This document shows positions 51,979-60,737 of a DNA stretch of 64,000 nucleotides, piece after piece. The translations under genes and the position numbers were made by a program. The DNA comes from Clostridium rhizosphaerae (GTDB taxonomy: Bacteria > Bacillota > Clostridia > Clostridiales > Clostridiaceae): NCBI RefSeq assembly GCF_016765585.1, contig NZ_JAESWC010000001.1, forward strand, positions 496,001-560,000, read 5' to 3'. Within the stretch, counting starts at the first letter, position 1; every line of letters starts with the position of its first letter. The notes below the pieces were generated by a model that searched no databases, had not been told where the DNA came from, and worked only from the letters and a program-made list of their open reading frames with translations.

Positions 51979-54282
51979 ATGTTTAGTCTTACTAACGCGA
52001 CTACCTTTGAGATAGTTGCTATTTGGTGTGTTTTACTTATAGCATTTTTAGGCTTAGGTTACGCTTTAATGCTTAGAAGTCAGATTCTCAAGTATGATAA
52101 AGGTACCGCTAAAATGCAGGAAGTTTGGGGCGCAATTAAGGAAGGTGCTGATGCTTATCTTAAAAGACAGTTAAGAACTATTGTGCCTCTAATTATTGTA
52201 CTTACTTTCATTTTATTTCTTTCTGTTTATGTAGTTCCTCCTTCAGAAGAAGCTATGACCCGCTTTGCCGGCAAATCTGAAGCTTCTGTAAAAATCATTA
52301 TAGGTGTTGGGCGTGCAATCGCTTTTGTTATGGGTGCCTGTTTCTCACTAATGGTTGGACAGTTCGGTATGAGAATGGCTGTTGAGGGAAATGTACGTGT
52401 TGCTTCTGCTTCCACCAGAAATTTTGGTGAAGCTCTTAAAATTGCTTATAGAACTGGCACTATTACAGGGATGCTTACAGATGGTCTTGGACTTCTTGGT
52501 GGAACCTTAATATTTATGGTATTTGGTGTTTCTGCTCCTGACGCTCTCTTAGGCTTTGGCTTTGGCGGAACCCTCCTGGCTCTTTTCATGAGAGTAGGCG
52601 GGGGTATTTATACAAAAGCTGCTGACGTAGGTGCGGATCTTGTTGGAAAGGTTGAAGCTGGTATTCCAGAGGATGATGAAAGAAATGCAGCCGTTATAGC
52701 TGACCTTGTTGGTGATAACGTTGGCGACTGTGCCGGTATGGCAGCAGACATTTTTGAATCTTATGAGGTAACAATAGTTTCAGGTCTTATACTAGGTCTA
52801 GCACTTATGAACCTTAATCATGGTGAGTTAAAATGGATTGTTTTCCCTCTACTAGTTAGAGGTATCGGTGTTCTTTCTTCAATAATTGGTACTTATATTG
52901 TAAAAGGTTCTAAGGACTTAAAAAATAATAATGCAATGGATTCTATAAATAAAGGCTTTCATGTGTCTGCAATAATTAGCTTAGCTTCTTTTGCTTTACT
53001 GGCACACTTCTACATGAATGAATGGAAAGCTTTCTTCTCAGTTGGTGTAGGTATTGTACTTGCACTAGTACTTGATGAAATCACAAAATACTTTACTGAT
53101 ACTCACTATAGACCAGTTAAAGATATTGCAGCTGCTTCAAAAACAGGTTCAGCAACGCTTATCTTAAGAGGTCTTGCTGAAGGCTTTGAAAGTGCTGTTT
53201 GGCAGACAATAGTTATCGCTATTACAATACTAACTTCACTGCTTATATATAATGGAATGGGAATAACTTATGTCTTATATGGTGTTGCTATGACCGGTAT
53301 AGGTATGCTTACTCTTACAGGAAACAATGTAGCCATGGACTCTTTTGGGCCGATTTCTGACAATGCAAATGGGATAGGTGAACTTGCCGGACTTGATAAA
53401 AAAGCAAGAAAGGTTATGGATCATCTCGATGCAACAGGAAATACAACAAAAGCTATTACTAAAGGTGTAGCTATAGGTTCAGCTGTTATTGCCGCTGTTT
53501 CCTTGTTTGGCTCTTTCTTAACTGATGTAACTAAAATACAAGGTCAGATGAAGGTTAGTGAAGCCTTAAGGCTTGCATCTACAGGAATTCGTGTATCCGA
53601 GCCCATAGTTTTTATAGGAGTATTAATCGGAGCTTGTATACCTTGGCTTTTCTCTTCCTTGATAATTAATGCAGTAACCCGTGCTGCTTCAAAAATTGTT
53701 GAGGAAGTCAGAAGACAATTTAAAATACCAGGCCTTATGGAAGGCAAGGTTAAGCCAGATTATCAAAATGCAGTTGATATATGCACAGTTTCAGCTCAAA
53801 GAGAGCTTATAGGGCTTGCTCTAATAGGTATATTAAGCCCTCTTGTAGTGGGAATTTTGCTTGGCGTTGAATCTCTAGGCGGCTTCTTAGCTGGAGTTAT
53901 AGTTTCAGGACAGCTACTTGCAGTATTTATGGCTAATACAGGCGGCTCTTGGGATAATGCTAAAAAGACTATAGAGGATGGACTTTATGGAGGCAAAGGC
54001 TCAGAAGCTCATAAGGCTGCCGTTGTAGGCGACACAGTAGGCGATCCTCTCAAAGATACTGCTGGTCCTGCACTAAACCCTATGATAAAGGTTATGAACC
54101 TTGTATCCTTGCTTGCTGCTCCAGTGCTTGTGCAGTATAAAGCTTCGGATTGGGGAATGATAACTACCTTAGTTATCTGTTCTGTAATAGTAATTGTTTC
54201 AGTGCTTTACTCTAAAAATGGAGGATTTAAATTTCTTAAGGGTAATACAGTAAATACAAGCGGTAAAACAATAAATAAATAG
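51979..54282 (+). CDS. hppA: Membrane-bound ion-translocating pyrophosphatase, K+-independent type
   Basis: A 767-residue integral membrane pyrophosphatase that pumps ions using PPi. Seen: about 16 hydrophobic segments, the substrate motif KAADVGADLVGKVEAGI.PEDD and later DNVGDCAGMAAD, and the C-terminal GGSWDNAKK and HKAAVVGDTVGDP.KDT. The diagnostic GNTTKAITKG has Lys and Thr at the positions known to replace K+, so it should be K+-independent. The frame is open from 51835, but GAAGGAG precedes the ATG at 51979, so the upstream 48 codons are leader. Ion type (H+ most likely) is inferred. Confidence 0.92.
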   Translation: MFSLTNATTFEIVAIWCVLLIAFLGLGYALMLRSQILKYDKGTAKMQEVWGAIKEGADAYLKRQLRTIVPLIIVLTFILFLSVYVVPPSEEAMTRFAGKSEASVKIIIGVGRAIAFVMGACFSLMVGQFGMRMAVEGNVRVASASTRNFGEALKIAYRTGTITGMLTDGLGLLGGTLIFMVFGVSAPDALLGFGFGGTLLALFMRVGGGIYTKAADVGADLVGKVEAGIPEDDERNAAVIADLVGDNVGDCAGMAADIFESYEVTIVSGLILGLALMNLNHGELKWIVFPLLVRGIGVLSSIIGTYIVKGSKDLKNNNAMDSINKGFHVSAIISLASFALLAHFYMNEWKAFFSVGVGIVLALVLDEITKYFTDTHYRPVKDIAAASKTGSATLILRGLAEGFESAVWQTIVIAITILTSLLIYNGMGITYVLYGVAMTGIGMLTLTGNNVAMDSFGPISDNANGIGELAGLDKKARKVMDHLDATGNTTKAITKGVAIGSAVIAAVSLFGSFLTDVTKIQGQMKVSEALRLASTGIRVSEPIVFIGVLIGACIPWLFSSLIINAVTRAASKIVEEVRRQFKIPGLMEGKVKPDYQNAVDICTVSAQRELIGLALIGILSPLVVGILLGVESLGGFLAGVIVSGQLLAVFMANTGGSWDNAKKTIEDGLYGGKGSEAHKAAVVGDTVGDPLKDTAGPALNPMIKVMNLVSLLAAPVLVQYKASDWGMITTLVICSVIVIVSVLYSKNGGFKFLKGNTVNTSGKTINK

Positions 54283-54294
54283 TTCTAAATATTT

Positions 54295-54325
54295 GAGTGT
54301 CTTTTTAGTAAGACACTCTATTTTT
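54295..54325 (+). terminator. Terminator of hppA
   Basis: GAGTGTCTT (54295-54303) and AAGACACTC (54310-54318) form a perfect nine-base-pair stem followed by TATTTTTAT. Confidence 0.88.
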
Positions 54326-54396
54326 ATATAAGTTAATTTTATTAAAAAAATAGGTAAAAATAAGATTGGTAAATAATATTACGAAGGAGAAAACTT

Positions 54397-55803
54397 ATGA
54401 GTATAGAAGGATTTTATTTAATGCCTCATCCACCAATTGTTGTTCCTGAAGTAGGCAAAGGAGAAGAAGAAAAAATATCTGCTACAGGTCAAAGCATGCA
54501 CGAGCTCGGAAAAGAAATCAAAGAAATAGCTCCAGATACAATTATTGTTGTTACACCTCACGGTACAATGTTTCAAGACGCCATAGCACTTGCTTACGAA
54601 GAGAAGCTTCGTGGAAGCCTTATAAATTTTGGAGTGCCTAATGTCACACTAGAACTCTCTTTAGATAAGAAGCTTACTAACAAAATTCATCAAATAGCAG
54701 CTGAAAATAATATTCCTGTTGTTATGGCTAATAATGAACTGTTAGAGATGTATGAAACTTCAGTTACAATAGACCATGGAGCTTTAGTTCCTTTATATTT
54801 TATTAATGAGCATTATAAAGATTTTAAGCTTGTTCACATTACCTACGCTCCTTTTAGCGATATTGAGCTATACAAATTTGGTATGATGATAACTAAAGCT
54901 GTAGAGGAAGTAAATGAAAAAGTAGTATTTATAGCAAGTGGTGATTTGTCTCATAGGTTAAAAGAAGAAGGTCCTTATGCTTACAGCCCTTATGGAGAAA
55001 AATTTGATAAGGAGTTTCTTGAGCTTTTAGAAAAAGGTGATATATTAAAACTATTTGGCATGGATAGAGAAACGGTATGTAATTCGGGAGAATGCGGAAG
55101 GCGTTCTGTATTCATAATGCTTGGAGCTCTGGAAGGAAAGAGGTTTAACGGCAACTTATTAAGCTATGAAGGAACCTTTGGAGTAGGCTACGGCGTAATG
55201 AAATTTAATGTTCTATCAGAAGATTCCTCAAAGCTTAAAGATATAGAAAATCTAAGAAAACTTAACCATAAGAAAAAGCTTCAACAGACTGATCCCTATG
55301 TAAGACTTGCACGTGAAAGCCTTACAACTTATTTAACTAAGGGCATAGAGCTTAAAACTATTCCTGACTATATTCCCGAGGAAATGAAGAATATAAGAAG
55401 AGGAGTTTTTGTCTCTCTAAAAAAGTATGGCGAGCTTAGAGGATGTATAGGAACAATCCTGCCAACAACAAATTCTGTTGCAGAAGAAATAATAAGAAAT
55501 GCTATTGAGGCTGGAGTAAATGACCCAAGATTCAGTGAGGTTGAAGAAGATGAACTTTTAGATATAGACTTTTCTGTAGATGTTTTGACAGAGCCTGAAC
55601 CAGCAAAAAAAGAAGAGCTTAATCCAAAGGAATATGGAGTTATAGTAAGAAGCAGAGGCCGCTCAGGACTTTTACTTCCGGACTTGGAAGGAGTAGACTC
55701 TGTAGATGAGCAAATTTCCATTGCCCTTAGTAAGGCAGGTATAGACCTTTATGATGATTATACTCTGGAAAAATTCAGAGTTATAAGACACAAAGAAGAC
55801 TAA
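54397..55803 (+). CDS. LigB-like dioxygenase fold fused to AMMECR1 domain
   Basis: A 468-residue two-domain protein of the AmmeMemoRadiSam system. Seen: residues 1-270 resemble the class III extradiol dioxygenase (LigB/Memo) fold, with MPHPPIVVPEVG, VVTPHG, TIDHGALVPL and FIASGDLSHRL; residues about 295-468 are an AMMECR1 domain with RGVFVSLKKYGELRGCIGT. Known: AMMECR1, a Memo/LigB protein and a radical SAM enzyme recur together, and the pathway is uncharacterised. The radical SAM partner follows after about 20 bases. GAAGGAG precedes the ATG. Confidence 0.9.
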   Translation: MSIEGFYLMPHPPIVVPEVGKGEEEKISATGQSMHELGKEIKEIAPDTIIVVTPHGTMFQDAIALAYEEKLRGSLINFGVPNVTLELSLDKKLTNKIHQIAAENNIPVVMANNELLEMYETSVTIDHGALVPLYFINEHYKDFKLVHITYAPFSDIELYKFGMMITKAVEEVNEKVVFIASGDLSHRLKEEGPYAYSPYGEKFDKEFLELLEKGDILKLFGMDRETVCNSGECGRRSVFIMLGALEGKRFNGNLLSYEGTFGVGYGVMKFNVLSEDSSKLKDIENLRKLNHKKKLQQTDPYVRLARESLTTYLTKGIELKTIPDYIPEEMKNIRRGVFVSLKKYGELRGCIGTILPTTNSVAEEIIRNAIEAGVNDPRFSEVEEDELLDIDFSVDVLTEPEPAKKEELNPKEYGVIVRSRGRSGLLLPDLEGVDSVDEQISIALSKAGIDLYDDYTLEKFRVIRHKED

Positions 55804-55823
55804 GGCTTAAGGATGTGATATTT

Positions 55824-56678
55824 ATGAAAGAAAAAGCTATGTTTTTTGAAAAACTAAAAGATAAAATACATTGTTATCTTTGCCCTCATAATTGTGTAAT
55901 TGAAGATGGTCATGTTGGAAAGTGTCAAGTCAGACTGCATGAAAACGGAGAACTGTTCAGTATAAACTACGGTATGATTACTTCAATGGCGCTAGATCCC
56001 ATTGAGAAAAAGCCCTTGCATTATTTTAAGCCAAACAGCTATATATTGTCTGTTGGAAGCTTTGGCTGCAACTTCACCTGCAGCTTCTGCCAAAACTATA
56101 CTATTTCACAATATATCCCTCCGAGCCAGTTTATGTCTAAAGAAGACTTAGTAGAAACTATACTTAATGCAGAGGATAATATAGGAATAGCTTTTACCTA
56201 TAATGAGCCCAGTATATGGTATGAATATGTCTATGATACTGCAAAATTATTAAAGGAAACTGATAAAAATAAATCTGTAGTCTTAGTCACAAATGGATAT
56301 ATAAGTGAAGAACCTTTGAAGGCGCTTCTTCCCTATGTAGATGCTATGAATATAGACCTTAAAGCTTTCAGTAACAGGTATTATAATGATATATGCGGCG
56401 GCAGCCTAAAGCCTGTCCTTAAGACCATAGAGCTTTCTGCAAAGTCCTGTCATGTAGAGATAACAACCTTAGTTGTAAGCGGTGAAAATGACAACATAGA
56501 TGAAATAGGAGAATTATCAAGCTTTCTGAGCAATATAAATAAAGATATCCCTCTTCATCTTACAAGATACTTTCCTAGATATAAGATGAAGAGTCCGCCT
56601 ACAGACATAGACTTTATGTATAAGGCTGAAGAAACAGCTAAAAAATATCTTAACAGGGTTTCTCTTGGGAATATATAA
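55824..56678 (+). CDS. amrS: AmmeMemoRadiSam system radical SAM enzyme
   Basis: A roughly 284-residue radical SAM protein related to pyruvate-formate-lyase-activating-type enzymes. Seen: an N-terminal Cys pair region CYLCPHNCVIEDGHVGKC, the cluster motif GCNFTCSFCQNY (CxxxCxxC), AFTYNEPSIWYEY and VTNGYI. The N-terminal cysteines suggest a second metal or cluster site. The frame opens at GTG 55815, but AAGGA spaced ten bases before ATG 55824 makes that start more likely. It is coupled to the LigB-AMMECR1 gene. Substrate unknown. Confidence 0.9.
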   Translation: MKEKAMFFEKLKDKIHCYLCPHNCVIEDGHVGKCQVRLHENGELFSINYGMITSMALDPIEKKPLHYFKPNSYILSVGSFGCNFTCSFCQNYTISQYIPPSQFMSKEDLVETILNAEDNIGIAFTYNEPSIWYEYVYDTAKLLKETDKNKSVVLVTNGYISEEPLKALLPYVDAMNIDLKAFSNRYYNDICGGSLKPVLKTIELSAKSCHVEITTLVVSGENDNIDEIGELSSFLSNINKDIPLHLTRYFPRYKMKSPPTDIDFMYKAEETAKKYLNRVSLGNI

Positions 56679-56682
56679 ATGA

Positions 56683-56706
56683 TAGGCCGTATACAAATAC
56701 GGCCTA
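56683..56706. terminator. Hairpin between the convergent radical SAM and ABC genes
   Basis: TAGGCCGTAT (56683-56692) and ATACGGCCTA (56697-56706) form a perfect ten-base-pair stem with loop ACAA. It includes the stop codon of the minus-strand ATPase gene. T-runs are weak on both sides, so termination strength is uncertain. Confidence 0.65.
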
Positions 56707-57474
56707 CCCCTTCATAGCTTCAAATAAGTCTTGAGACTCTTTTGTAGCAGCTTCAACTATTCTATAAAAAAATTCTCTTTGAGTTAAACCTTCTCTTTCA
56801 ATTGTCTCTTCAATCTTCCCGTCTCTTAATAGTATAAGTTTTTTAGCATAGCTAGCTATCATCGCATCATGAGTAACCATCAATATTGTTATTCCCTCAT
56901 TTTCGTTAAGCTCCCTTAATATCTTTAACAACTCATGTGAGTTCTTTGTATCAAGGTTTCCTGTAGGCTCATCTGCTACTACCATCTTAGGCTCTGCAAC
57001 TAATGCCCTAGCAGAAGCAGCCCTCTGTCTTTGGCCACCTGAGCATTCAACTGGGAACTTATCCAAGATATCAGAAATGCCAAGTTTCTCAGCTATAACA
57101 GCAACCCTTTCATTTATCTCTCTTTCAGGCTTTTCTGCTAAAGCCAAAGGTATTCCTATGTTTTCTCTTATGGTAAGTGAATCAATAAGATTAAACTCCT
57201 GGAATATAAAACCTAAGTTTTCATATCTGAACTTTCCTAAATCAAACTCATTCATAGATCGCACATTAATATTGTTTATTTTAACTGTTCCGGAGGTAGG
57301 CATATCAATTGTTGATAGGTTGTTTAAAAGAGTTGTTTTTCCGGAGCCTGAAGGACCCATAATGCATATATAATCCCCTTCATTTATAGATAAATTTATA
57401 CCATCTAAGGCCTTAAATTTGTTTTTATCTCCATAAAACTTTATCAAATTTTTAGCAGCTACTACTTCGCTCAA
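56704..57474 (-). CDS. ABC transporter ATPase (BceA/MacB-like)
   Basis: A 256-residue ATPase. Seen: Walker A GPSGSGKTTL, Q-loop FIFQEFNLIDSLT, signature CSGGQRQRAASARALV, Walker B MVVADEPTGNLD and H-loop VTHD. The closest pattern is the ATPase of bacitracin/antimicrobial-peptide resistance (Bce-type) and LolD/MacB systems. It starts with TTG after GGGGGAG. It is encoded 16 bases after the permease gene. Confidence 0.9.
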   Translation of the reverse strand: MSEVVAAKNLIKFYGDKNKFKALDGINLSINEGDYICIMGPSGSGKTTLLNNLSTIDMPTSGTVKINNINVRSMNEFDLGKFRYENLGFIFQEFNLIDSLTIRENIGIPLALAEKPEREINERVAVIAEKLGISDILDKFPVECSGGQRQRAASARALVAEPKMVVADEPTGNLDTKNSHELLKILRELNENEGITILMVTHDAMIASYAKKLILLRDGKIEETIEREGLTQREFFYRIVEAATKESQDLFEAMKG

Positions 57475-57490
57475 ATTAGTTCTCCCCCTA

Positions 57491-58759
57491 TCAAATAAAT
57501 TTAAAAATCATATTTTTATAGATTTTATAAGAAGCTAGTGACGTAATAAGTAATACAATTACAAATGCTCCTGCTAGGAATAAAGCTAATGTAATTCCTA
57601 TAGCCCCTATCTTTAAATGAGTAAAAAGCAGAATAATCACATGAATAAGAGGCACTCCTAAAACAACAGAAAAAAACATAAAATTCTCTTGTTTTATAAT
57701 CTTTACAATTTGATCTGAAGTATATCCAATCAGCTTTAGCTGTTTAAAGCTAGTTTTTCTATTAAAAGCCTCAATTAAAACCTTGTATATCATACTCATA
57801 GATATTAAAAACAGTATAACAACATATGAAAATATACAAACCAACTTTACTCTAGGAGAGGAACTGTATCCGCAAATAAATGATATAAGAATTACTATAG
57901 AAACTGCTAACAGAACTATCAAATAATTAGCCTTTCTAAGAGAATAATGCAGATTACTTAGAGCTACTAACTTTATTTTATTGTGTATATATCTTTTCTT
58001 TTTCAGTTTAAGCACTAAATTAGGTAAGAAATATCTTATAACTCCCTGAGTTCCATAAGTAGACAAGATTATGGCATAACAAACCGTGAAGGAAGGATTA
58101 TCTTTACCTAAATCTAAAAAGATTAGAAGTATAGGTAATAAGTAGATAATTAGATATATAACCCTTGGGATTTTCATTGTTCTCCTATCCGGTTCATAAA
58201 CTTGTTTTTCTATAGTCAGCAGTTCTTTAATTTCTTTTCTATAGGCATAACCGGTGTTTACAAGCAGTAAAAATATAAACTGTATAGCTATGACGCATAC
58301 AGTACAAACAAAGCCCATCCCGGAAAACTCCCATAAGCTTCCTTTCATATCTAAAGCCTTATGCATTATAGCTGTAAAAATCGGCATTATAGCTGTACCC
58401 AATACCAACCCTATTGGAAATGCTATTAATATGATCATTAAAGTTTGATAGAACAAATACTGTGAAAGCTTATACACATTTATTCCACCTAATGCTGCAA
58501 TAGCTATCTCTTTAGTTTTTGACATAATAAAATATGTGTTAGCAAAGAATACAAACAATGCCGCTATTACGATTACTACCAACGCTATAATTTCGTATAT
58601 AACAGCATCATCATTTTGCGATGAAGTAAAGTTTTTACTAAAGGTAACGTTAAAAAAATTAAATACTATAGCAGTTGAAAAAACTATTGCTGCTATAAAG
58701 AAAATACACTTTCTAAAATCCAACTTAAGCATCTTAAGTGAAAGCTTGTAAATCCCCAT
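57491..58759 (-). CDS. FtsX-type ABC permease, short BceB-like
   Basis: A 422-residue membrane protein with ten hydrophobic segments by eye, the topology of BceB-type permeases. Odd: BceB proteins are usually about 620-670 residues, with a large extracellular domain of about 200 residues between helices 7 and 8; here that loop is only a few residues (GYSSSPRVK). The peptide-sensing domain is therefore missing rather than the gene being cut, since both ends look normal. GGGGGTG precedes the ATG. A two-component system lies about 3.5 kb away on the same strand, but a link is unproven. Confidence 0.85.
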   Translation of the reverse strand: MGIYKLSLKMLKLDFRKCIFFIAAIVFSTAIVFNFFNVTFSKNFTSSQNDDAVIYEIIALVVIVIAALFVFFANTYFIMSKTKEIAIAALGGINVYKLSQYLFYQTLMIILIAFPIGLVLGTAIMPIFTAIMHKALDMKGSLWEFSGMGFVCTVCVIAIQFIFLLLVNTGYAYRKEIKELLTIEKQVYEPDRRTMKIPRVIYLIIYLLPILLIFLDLGKDNPSFTVCYAIILSTYGTQGVIRYFLPNLVLKLKKKRYIHNKIKLVALSNLHYSLRKANYLIVLLAVSIVILISFICGYSSSPRVKLVCIFSYVVILFLISMSMIYKVLIEAFNRKTSFKQLKLIGYTSDQIVKIIKQENFMFFSVVLGVPLIHVIILLFTHLKIGAIGITLALFLAGAFVIVLLITSLASYKIYKNMIFKFI

Positions 58760-58879
58760 ATATTACACCCCCAATTAAGCATTATATGAAAATTATATAA
58801 TATTTTACAATTAGTTACTATGAAATTTGTATTATTAGGATACAATATATTATATATAAATTATAGGAGAGTGATATTA

Positions 58880-59140
58880 ATGAAAACTGTAGTTATGCTT
58901 ATTACTGATTGGTGACCATACTGCAAAAAAGCTGACTCCTGGATGGAGGAATTAATTAAAGAAAATCCTGAATACTCTAAAGTTGAAATCAGAGTAATCG
59001 ACGAGGAGAAAGAACCTGAAGCAGCTAAAAAATATGACTACTATTATGTACCTACATATTATGTTGGTGAAACAAAGGTTCATGAAGGAGTTCCTACAAA
59101 AGAAATAATTAAAAATGTTTTTGATAAGGCACTTGAATAA
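58880..59140 (+). CDS. Selenocysteine-containing thioredoxin/glutaredoxin-like protein (in-frame TGA)
   Basis: An 86-codon gene whose 12th codon is TGA (58913-58915). Reading it as selenocysteine gives MKTVVMLITDW-U-PYCKKADSWMEE, a UxxC redox motif in the usual place after the first beta strand of a thioredoxin-fold protein, followed by RVIDEEKEPEAAKKYDYYYVPTYYV (cis-Pro in VPTYYV). AGGAG lies ten bases before the ATG at 58880. A CTCC-TGGAT-GGAG stem-loop just downstream of the TGA fits a bacterial SECIS. A conventional gene caller would start at 58943 and miss the active site. Redox role is inferred; the SelA-D machinery is not in this window. Confidence 0.88.
58936..58948 (+). promoter_or_regulatory. 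Candidate bacterial SECIS stem-loop
   Basis: CTCC (58936-58939), loop TGGAT and GGAG (58945-58948) form a compact hairpin with G at loop positions 2 and 3. The loop lies about 25 bases after the TGA, within the 16-37-base window known for bacterial SECIS elements. It is inside the coding sequence, as expected in bacteria. Confidence 0.7.
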
Positions 59141-59145
59141 AATAA

Positions 59146-59170
59146 AAAAAACCTCAAAGCTGAGGTTTTT
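59146..59170. terminator. Bidirectional terminator after the selenoprotein gene
   Basis: A-rich flank, ACCTCA (59151-59156), loop AAGC, TGAGGT (59161-59166), then TTTTTTT. On the minus strand the A-tract becomes a T-tract, so it can also end the chemoreceptor transcript at 59176. Confidence 0.9.
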
Positions 59171-59175
59171 TTATT

Positions 59176-60630
59176 TTATAAATTTTTTGCCATGTCTTTA
59201 AGCTTTTCGGCCAAATTAAGCAAGTTATTGTTTATAGAAGAAATGTTATTCATAGAAGAAGTCTGTTGTTCAACTGAGGCTGCAACCTGCTCCGTGCTTG
59301 CAGCACTTTCCTGAGCGGATGCTGACAGGCTCTGAAGAATATTGATAATATTATCTTTTTTCTTATTCATAACTTCCCCGGATTTATTTAGGTCCCCAAC
59401 CTTTATACGTATATCTTCAACGGCCATTGCAAGGCTGTCAAATATGCTTTGTGTACTCTGTATAGAGTCAGTTTGAGATTCTATAATCCTAGTTGTATTT
59501 TCCATACTATTAAAAGCAGATTTCATATTGTTTTGAAGCTCTTCAATTATTTCATTTATTTTTTTTGATGATAAAGATGATTGTTCTGCAAGCTTTCTGA
59601 TTTCATCTGCTACTACAGCAAATCCTTTTCCTGATTCGCCAGCTCTTGCAGCTTCTATGGCTGCATTTAATGCTAATAAATTTGTCTGCTCTGCTATAGA
59701 AACAATAACATTACTAGCAGCGTTTATTTCTCCGGCACTAACATTTGTATTCTCTATTATATTTTCAAGTGATTTTATAGCCTCATTACTTTCGTTGGTA
59801 TTATGCATTAAATCTGAAAGTATATTGACTCCCTTATTTTTCAGCTCTTCAGTTTTGTCGGTAACAGTTCTCAATTCTGCTGAGGATTGAACCATTACTT
59901 CTATATCTTTTGCAATCTCCTCAGAATCTCTAGCACCTGACTCTGTATCCTCTGCCTGAACAGAAGCACCCTTTGCTATTTCTTCAATTACATTTGAAAC
60001 TTCTTCTGAAGAAACAGCCACCTCTTTTGTTGCTTCATTAAGGATAACAGCAGAACCAGCCAACTCCTCTGCAGTTTTTACTAAAGCCTCTAAGAGCTTT
60101 CTGCTGCTTTCTTCGTTTGCTTTTATTTTACTTATATAATCACTATTTTCTTTATTTGATCTTCCAATAATATAGGTATTTATATACTGAACTATAGAGG
60201 TAATTAAAACTACTACTATAGTTACTACTAACTGTGAATCATGGAGCTTTCCATTTATAACATTGATGCTATTAGACGCTAGAACAACTGCAACAGTAAA
60301 GGTAGTAAGCTTAATCTCTCCATAAATGCCAAACATAACCAAGAGAGGGAATGCGAAAGTAAAAGCAAGTGAATCCTCAGTTGATATGGTTGTAAAAAAG
60401 TTAGTAGCCATAAATGTAGCTGCTAAAAAATATTTAATCTTTGTATCATAGGGATTTTTTTTGTATTGTATTATTGAAAATATAAGAGTTACTACTGAAA
60501 TGGCTATAAAGATATATACTATGTATGGCACATTCTTTACAGTAAAAGCCGTAAAAGCAGAAAATGCACAAAGTACAGAACAAAGTACTAACAGGTTTCT
60601 ATTTGCAGATTTAATAAAATTTTGATTCAT
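59176..60630 (-). CDS. Methyl-accepting chemotaxis protein with multi-helix membrane sensor
   Basis: A 484-residue chemoreceptor. Seen: about six hydrophobic segments in residues 1-160 with no large extracellular domain, then directly (no obvious HAMP) a cytoplasmic signalling domain with the conserved hairpin tip [34 protein letters not shown] split here across lines of the family motif, and paired coiled coils rich in Ala/Ser/Glu. It probably senses a membrane or intracellular state. GGGGGG precedes the ATG. Confidence 0.9.
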   Translation of the reverse strand: MNQNFIKSANRNLLVLCSVLCAFSAFTAFTVKNVPYIVYIFIAISVVTLIFSIIQYKKNPYDTKIKYFLAATFMATNFFTTISTEDSLAFTFAFPLLVMFGIYGEIKLTTFTVAVVLASNSINVINGKLHDSQLVVTIVVVLITSIVQYINTYIIGRSNKENSDYISKIKANEESSRKLLEALVKTAEELAGSAVILNEATKEVAVSSEEVSNVIEEIAKGASVQAEDTESGARDSEEIAKDIEVMVQSSAELRTVTDKTEELKNKGVNILSDLMHNTNESNEAIKSLENIIENTNVSAGEINAASNVIVSIAEQTNLLALNAAIEAARAGESGKGFAVVADEIRKLAEQSSLSSKKINEIIEELQNNMKSAFNSMENTTRIIESQTDSIQSTQSIFDSLAMAVEDIRIKVGDLNKSGEVMNKKKDNIINILQSLSASAQESAASTEQVAASVEQQTSSMNNISSINNNLLNLAEKLKDMAKNL

Positions 60631-60737
60631 GATGCCCCCCTAATTGTTAAAGTATGTTAATTAGTATTTTACTAATTTATCGTTTCATTATAGTAATACT
60701 TTATATTGCTTTTATATATTTTGTAAGCTACTTTAAA

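Noticed and set aside
58913-58915. TGA read as tryptophan (alternative genetic code)
   Set aside because: TGA ends at least one other clear gene in the window (the response regulator at 63520), and the position matches a catalytic Cys rather than Trp.
58943-59140. Stand-alone 65-codon ORF starting at the ATG after the TGA
   Set aside because: That start has no proper ribosome site and would give a thioredoxin-fold fragment without its first strand and active site; the upstream start with selenocysteine explains the region better.
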